NCBI RefSeq assembly: GCF_000430665.1
Contig: NZ_AUML01000022.1
Span: 29,799-93,798, forward strand
DNA: 64,000 nucleotides
Source of the DNA: Aquimarina muelleri DSM 19832
GTDB lineage: Bacteria; Bacteroidota; Bacteroidia; Flavobacteriales; Flavobacteriaceae
Reading direction: 5' to 3'
Part shown: positions 61,205 to 64,000 of the stretch, one piece after another
Numbering within the stretch: position 1 is the first letter of the stretch
Layout of the letters: the number at the start of each line of letters is the position of its first letter
Program-made: the position numbers and the translations under genes
Notes under the pieces: generated by a model
Database searches by the model: none
What the model saw: the letters and a program-made list of their open reading frames with translations, nothing else
What the model was told of the DNA's origin: nothing

Positions 61205-61932
61205 ATGTCGTAATGTTTAAATAAACTTCTAAATTTCATTTTTATAACTCCAAAAACTGCTTCGGCTATGATGCCTTTACTCATTTTTGAAGTTCCTTGT
61301 GTTCTATCGGTAAAGATTACCGGTATTTCTTTTATTTTAAAGCCCAATAAGTATGCTTTAAATTTCATTTCTATTTGAAAAGCATATCCTACAAATCGTA
61401 TTTTTTTTAGGTTTATATTTTCCAAAACCTCTCTTTTATAACAGATAAATCCTGCGGTTGTGTCATGAATATCCATACCTGTTATCCAGCTAACGTATTT
61501 AGATGCTCCCCAAGACAGTAATACTCTACTCATTGGCCAGTTTACTACATTTACCCCAGTTACATACCTAGATCCTATTGCTACTTGCGAAGAACCTTTT
61601 GCACAAGCATTATACAATCGTATAAGATCATTAGGATTATGAGAGAAATCTGCATCCATCTCAAAAATATATTGATAAGAACGTTCTAGGGCCCATTCAA
61701 AACCCGAAATATATGCTGTTCCCAAACCTAATTTTCCTTCTCGTTCTATTAAAAAAAGACTTTCTGGATACTCTGTTTGTATTTTTTTTATCAAACTAGC
61801 AGTAGCATCCGGAGAGTTATCATCTACAATAAGAATATGAAAATCGCGTTGAAGCGAGAGCACATTTCTAATAATACGCTCTACATTTTCAATTTCGTTA
61901 TAGGTAGGGATTATGACTAAGGCATCCACCAT
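61201..61932 (-). CDS. Polyprenol monophosphomannose synthase (Dpm1-like)
   Basis: A 243-residue GT2 glycosyltransferase that moves mannose (or another hexose) from a nucleotide sugar to a polyprenyl phosphate at the inner-membrane face. VIIPTYNEIENVERI starts the fold, DADFSHNP is the DXD motif, and FTDRTQGTSKMS near the end is typical of the Dpm1 group. No C-terminal membrane helices, as in the soluble class. First gene of the unit with pyrC and the DUF4296 gene. A perfect -7 box TATATTTG lies at 61957-61950. Confidence 0.88.
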   Translation of the reverse strand: MVDALVIIPTYNEIENVERIIRNVLSLQRDFHILIVDDNSPDATASLIKKIQTEYPESLFLIEREGKLGLGTAYISGFEWALERSYQYIFEMDADFSHNPNDLIRLYNACAKGSSQVAIGSRYVTGVNVVNWPMSRVLLSWGASKYVSWITGMDIHDTTAGFICYKREVLENINLKKIRFVGYAFQIEMKFKAYLLGFKIKEIPVIFTDRTQGTSKMSKGIIAEAVFGVIKMKFRSLFKHYDI

Positions 61933-61949
61933 CAGGGCAATTTTTCAGG

Positions 61950-61957
61950 CAAATATA
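61950..61957 (-). promoter_or_regulatory. -7 box of the Dpm1-pyrC unit
   Basis: TATATTTG on the minus strand, an exact match, 17 bp before the ATG at 61932. Confidence 0.5.
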
Positions 61958-61980
61958 GCTAAATAATTGCTAGTTATTTT

Positions 61981-62013
61981 TTTGTTTTTATTAGTTAATT
62001 GATTGTAATTTTA
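61981..62013 (+). promoter_or_regulatory. Promoter of the DUF4271 gene
   Basis: TTTG at 61981-61984 and TAATTTTA at 62006-62013 are spaced 21 nt, near the -33/-7 pattern of Bacteroidota promoters; the ATG is at 62028. Confidence 0.45.
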
Positions 62014-62027
62014 CCCCATCGCAGAAT

Positions 62028-62681
62028 ATGGAATTTATTTTAAGAGAAATAACACCTACTAATTGGCTCACTATATTAATTATGGTCGGGCTTCTTTTAT
62101 TAGCCGCAGCCAAGACCGTAAATACAGTTAGGTTTTCTGACTTTATGATGCTCTTGACTAACAATAAGTATATTTTGTCTTCTCAAAAAGTTAATAGACT
62201 CTCTTCTTTGTTTAATGTAATTTTGTTATTGTTTCAAATAATATCTGTTTCTATATTTATCTATCTATGTTTTAAGGTCTTTAAATGGCAAGTTACTCCC
62301 AATGAAATTACTTTATATGTTAAAATTATTATTTTATATACTGTAATTGTTGTTTGTAAATTACTTATAGAAAAAATTATAGCAACTATATTCTCTATAG
62401 ATTCTATAATCGACATTTATCTGTTTCATAAGGTATCTTACCGCAACTTTATAGGTGTCTTGCTCTTGCCTGTTAATATTTTATTTATATATGGGTTACA
62501 AGGATCCCGAATTACATTTATAGTCTTGCTATTTTTTTTGATTATTATAAATCTAATGACACTATTTTCTTTTTACCGAAAAAATCAAAATATCATTTTA
62601 AACCATATGTTTTATTTTATTTTGTATCTTTGCGCACTTGAAATTGCACCTTATTTTATACTATATAAGCTTATAAGTTAA
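62028..62681 (+). CDS. DUF4271 membrane protein
   Basis: A 217-residue inner-membrane protein with about six helices. The start PTNWLTILIMVGLLLLAAAK and the YLCALEIAPYFILYK end are the DUF4271 pattern, a Bacteroidota family of unknown function that is regularly next to hemD, as here. A promoter for hemD lies within its 3' end. Confidence 0.85.
   Translation: MEFILREITPTNWLTILIMVGLLLLAAAKTVNTVRFSDFMMLLTNNKYILSSQKVNRLSSLFNVILLLFQIISVSIFIYLCFKVFKWQVTPNEITLYVKIIILYTVIVVCKLLIEKIIATIFSIDSIIDIYLFHKVSYRNFIGVLLLPVNILFIYGLQGSRITFIVLLFFLIIINLMTLFSFYRKNQNIILNHMFYFILYLCALEIAPYFILYKLIS
62625..62632 (+). promoter_or_regulatory. hemD -7 box inside the DUF4271 gene
   Basis: TATCTTTG is an exact match to TAnnTTTG and is followed by CGCACTTG. 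It lies 81 bp before the hemD ATG, within the coding end of the previous gene. Confidence 0.45.
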
Positions 62682-62713
62682 TTCGTAATACCTTTGCAAA
62701 AAAGAAAGAATAT

Positions 62714-63460
62714 ATGAAAGTGAAAACAATTTTAGTTTCACAGCCAGAGCCTAAAGTGGAAAATTCACCTTATTTTGATTTAGAAGAAAAGGAAAAAGTA
62801 AAAATTGACTTTATCCCCTTCATTCATGTAGAGGGAGTTGATGCCAAAGAGGTGAGGTTACAAAAAGTGGATTTATCCCACTATACTGCTATTATTCTTA
62901 CTAGCCGTAACTCTGTTGATCATTTTTTTAGAATAGCAGAAGAGATGCGTTTTAAAGTACCTGATACGCTTAAGTACTTTTGTCAAAGTGAAGCTGTAGC
63001 ATATTATTTACAAAAATATGTAGTATATCGAAAGAGAAAGATATACGTAGGGAAACGTACTTTTCAGGAATTGTCTCCTTTAATTAAAAAATATAAGGCC
63101 GAAAAATTCCTATTACCATCTTCAGATAAACTAAAACCTGAAATTCCTGAAACACTAAATGAGTTAAAAGTAGAATGGAAACAAGCTGTGTTTTATAAAA
63201 CAGTAGTAAGTGATCTTTCTGAATTAAGAGATGTGTTTTATGACATCTTGGTGTTTTTTAGTCCATCTGGGATACAATCTTTATTTGAAAATTTTCCAGA
63301 TTTTAAACAAAATAATACCAGAATTGCTGTTTTTGGAAATTCTACTATTCAAGCAGCAGAAGATCACAATTTAGTTGTTAATATCCAAGCACCCACCCCA
63401 GAAACGCCATCTATGACTATGGCACTTCAAAAATATATTAAAGAAGCAAACAAAAAGTAA
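62714..63460 (+). CDS. hemD: Uroporphyrinogen-III synthase
   Basis: A 248-residue cytoplasmic enzyme that closes hydroxymethylbilane to uroporphyrinogen III, a step to heme and siroheme. The family is weakly conserved; VSQPEP, IILTSRNSVDHFF, FFSPSGIQSLFENF and VFGNSTIQAAEDH give the two-domain pattern. Ends before a clear terminator. With hemN it supplies heme for the cytochromes of this region. Confidence 0.87.
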   Translation: MKVKTILVSQPEPKVENSPYFDLEEKEKVKIDFIPFIHVEGVDAKEVRLQKVDLSHYTAIILTSRNSVDHFFRIAEEMRFKVPDTLKYFCQSEAVAYYLQKYVVYRKRKIYVGKRTFQELSPLIKKYKAEKFLLPSSDKLKPEIPETLNELKVEWKQAVFYKTVVSDLSELRDVFYDILVFFSPSGIQSLFENFPDFKQNNTRIAVFGNSTIQAAEDHNLVVNIQAPTPETPSMTMALQKYIKEANKK

Positions 63461-63492
63461 ACATATTTTTTTTAAAAAAATATATTAAAAAA

Positions 63493-63523
63493 GAGGCTAT
63501 CTGAAAAGATAGCCTCTTTTTTA
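63493..63523 (+). terminator. hemD terminator
   Basis: GAGGCTATC at 63493-63501 and GATAGCCTC at 63508-63516 form a 9-bp stem with a 6-nt loop, followed by seven T residues, 33 bp after the hemD stop. The region between it and the IS end at about 63653 shows no gene. Confidence 0.9.
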
Positions 63524-63688
63524 ATTATGATACGATACCAGTTTACAAATACCACTTTTTATAATGAATACCAACAATTCAGAACTATCGTAGACGCTTA
63601 AACAGGGTATATATATTGAATAGTAGAAAAGTAAAAAACACCCTCCTGTTAAAGAGGCTACTGAAAAAGTCACGAACTTAAATAAAAG

Positions 63689-63719
63689 CGGTAAGTATTT
63701 TAGATACTTGCCGTTTTTT
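63689..63719 (+). terminator. Hairpin between IS end and transposase start
   Basis: CGGTAAGTAT at 63689-63698 pairs with ATACTTGCCG at 63704-63713 (one G-T pair), followed by six T. It lies ahead of the transposase start and would block outside transcription entering the element. Confidence 0.65.
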
Positions 63720-63732
63720 GTATTTTGTATTC

Positions 63733-64000
63733 ATGATAGTTCAACAGGAATCTCTTCGATTAAGCGAGTACAGTTCTTTATATGATTTAATTGTTCCTCA
63801 CACCAACTTGTTAAGGCGTATAAATGATTTAATAGATTTTAATTTCATCTATGAAGAACTTCAATCAAAATATTCTCAAACTCAAGGCAGAAAAGCAGAA
63901 AGTCCCATAAGACTATTCAAATATCTTCTGCTAAAAGTAATTTATACCATTTCAGATGTAGATGTAGTGGAGCGTTCACGCTATGACATGTCTTTCAAAT
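63733..64000 (+). CDS. IS1182-like transposase, N-terminal part
   Basis: From the ATG at 63733 the frame stays open for 89 codons to the window edge. The start (QESLRLSEYSSLYDLIVP) and the RIN-DLIDFNFIYEEL stretch, then GRKAESPIRLFKYLLLKVIY, match the N-terminal domain (DUF772) of IS1182-type DDE transposases. The catalytic residues lie past the edge, so intactness is unknown. Confidence 0.8.
   Translation, partial: MIVQQESLRLSEYSSLYDLIVPHTNLLRRINDLIDFNFIYEELQSKYSQTQGRKAESPIRLFKYLLLKVIYTISDVDVVERSRYDMSFK

Larger units (their letters stand above)
63653..64000 (+). mobile_element. IS1182-like insertion sequence, left part
   Basis: GAGGCTACTGAAAAAGTCAC at about 63653-63672 resembles the terminal inverted repeats of IS1182/IS5-group elements. 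The transposase gene starts 80 bp later, and the window ends inside it. The right end and target duplication are outside the window, so family and boundaries are provisional. Confidence 0.65.

Noticed and set aside
1..64000. tRNA or rRNA genes, CRISPR arrays, prophage or integron structures
   Set aside because: Reading both strands gave no cloverleaf, no regularly spaced direct repeats and no phage or integrase genes. Covariance-model and CRISPR searches could overturn this.

Overview
The window is AT-rich, closely packed chromosomal DNA from a member of the Bacteroidota, most likely a marine Flavobacteriaceae (an Aquimarina-like genus is a guess). The signs are the TAnnTTTG -7 promoter boxes, the absence of Shine-Dalgarno sites before starts, the cbb3 oxidase with fused CcoN-CcoO, Bacteroidota-only families (DUF4271, DUF4296), and a flavobacterial-type dispersed repeat.

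Layout. 1-3976: sulfur handling (TauE/SafE exporter, persulfide dioxygenase-rhodanese fusion, split YeeE/YedE thiosulfate-type transporter) with a methyltransferase. 3965-7285: a D-lactate-dehydrogenase-like gene, a lipoprotein, a flavodoxin-like membrane protein and two paralogous helical proteins. 7942-14274: cbb3 oxidase and assembly genes (ccoS-NO-Q-P-G-H and a TauE/SafE-like protein). 14503-14913: three tiny ORFs on the opposite strand. 14969-22851: a periplasmic nitrate reductase operon (porin, napD, napA, a four-heme NapB, tetraheme cytochrome, 4Fe-4S protein, NrfD-type membrane subunit). 23202-26206: a divergent PdxH and the copper ATPase CcoI. 26343-35110: universal stress proteins, an ATP-cone nuclease, a beta-CASP RNase and hemN. 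35195-37482: a FixL-like kinase with a receiver-Crp regulator. 37590-42076: TerB-like/DnaJ/CbpM, an RsiV-like lipoprotein, and trx-deoC-deoD. 42346-63460: mostly housekeeping genes (pckA, saccharopine dehydrogenase, Lrp, ald, leuS, a CHAT-TPR protein, tyrS, pyrC, hemD). 63653-64000: an IS1182-like element running off the edge.

The parts appear to form one low-oxygen programme. The kinase keeps the His and Arg that FixL uses around its heme, at the same 20-residue spacing. Its partner joins a FixJ-like receiver to a Crp/FNR-type DNA-binding domain. Eleven FNR-like sites (TGATNNNNATCA) stand before the cbb3, nap, ccoI, stress-protein, chaperone, lipoprotein, paralog-pair and kinase genes. In every case one promoter has its -7 box starting 29.5 bp from the site centre (30.5 for the kinase itself), which puts the site near -41, the class II activator position. 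A second palindrome, GTAACNNNNGTTAC, sits at the same spacing before both sulfur promoters and suggests a sister regulator. A 208-bp structured repeat occurs once at each side of the respiratory core (7.5 kb and 32.5 kb) in opposite orientation.

Limits: all calls are by eye. Domain names rest on recognised motifs, not on searches. Promoter assignments rest on pattern and spacing only.
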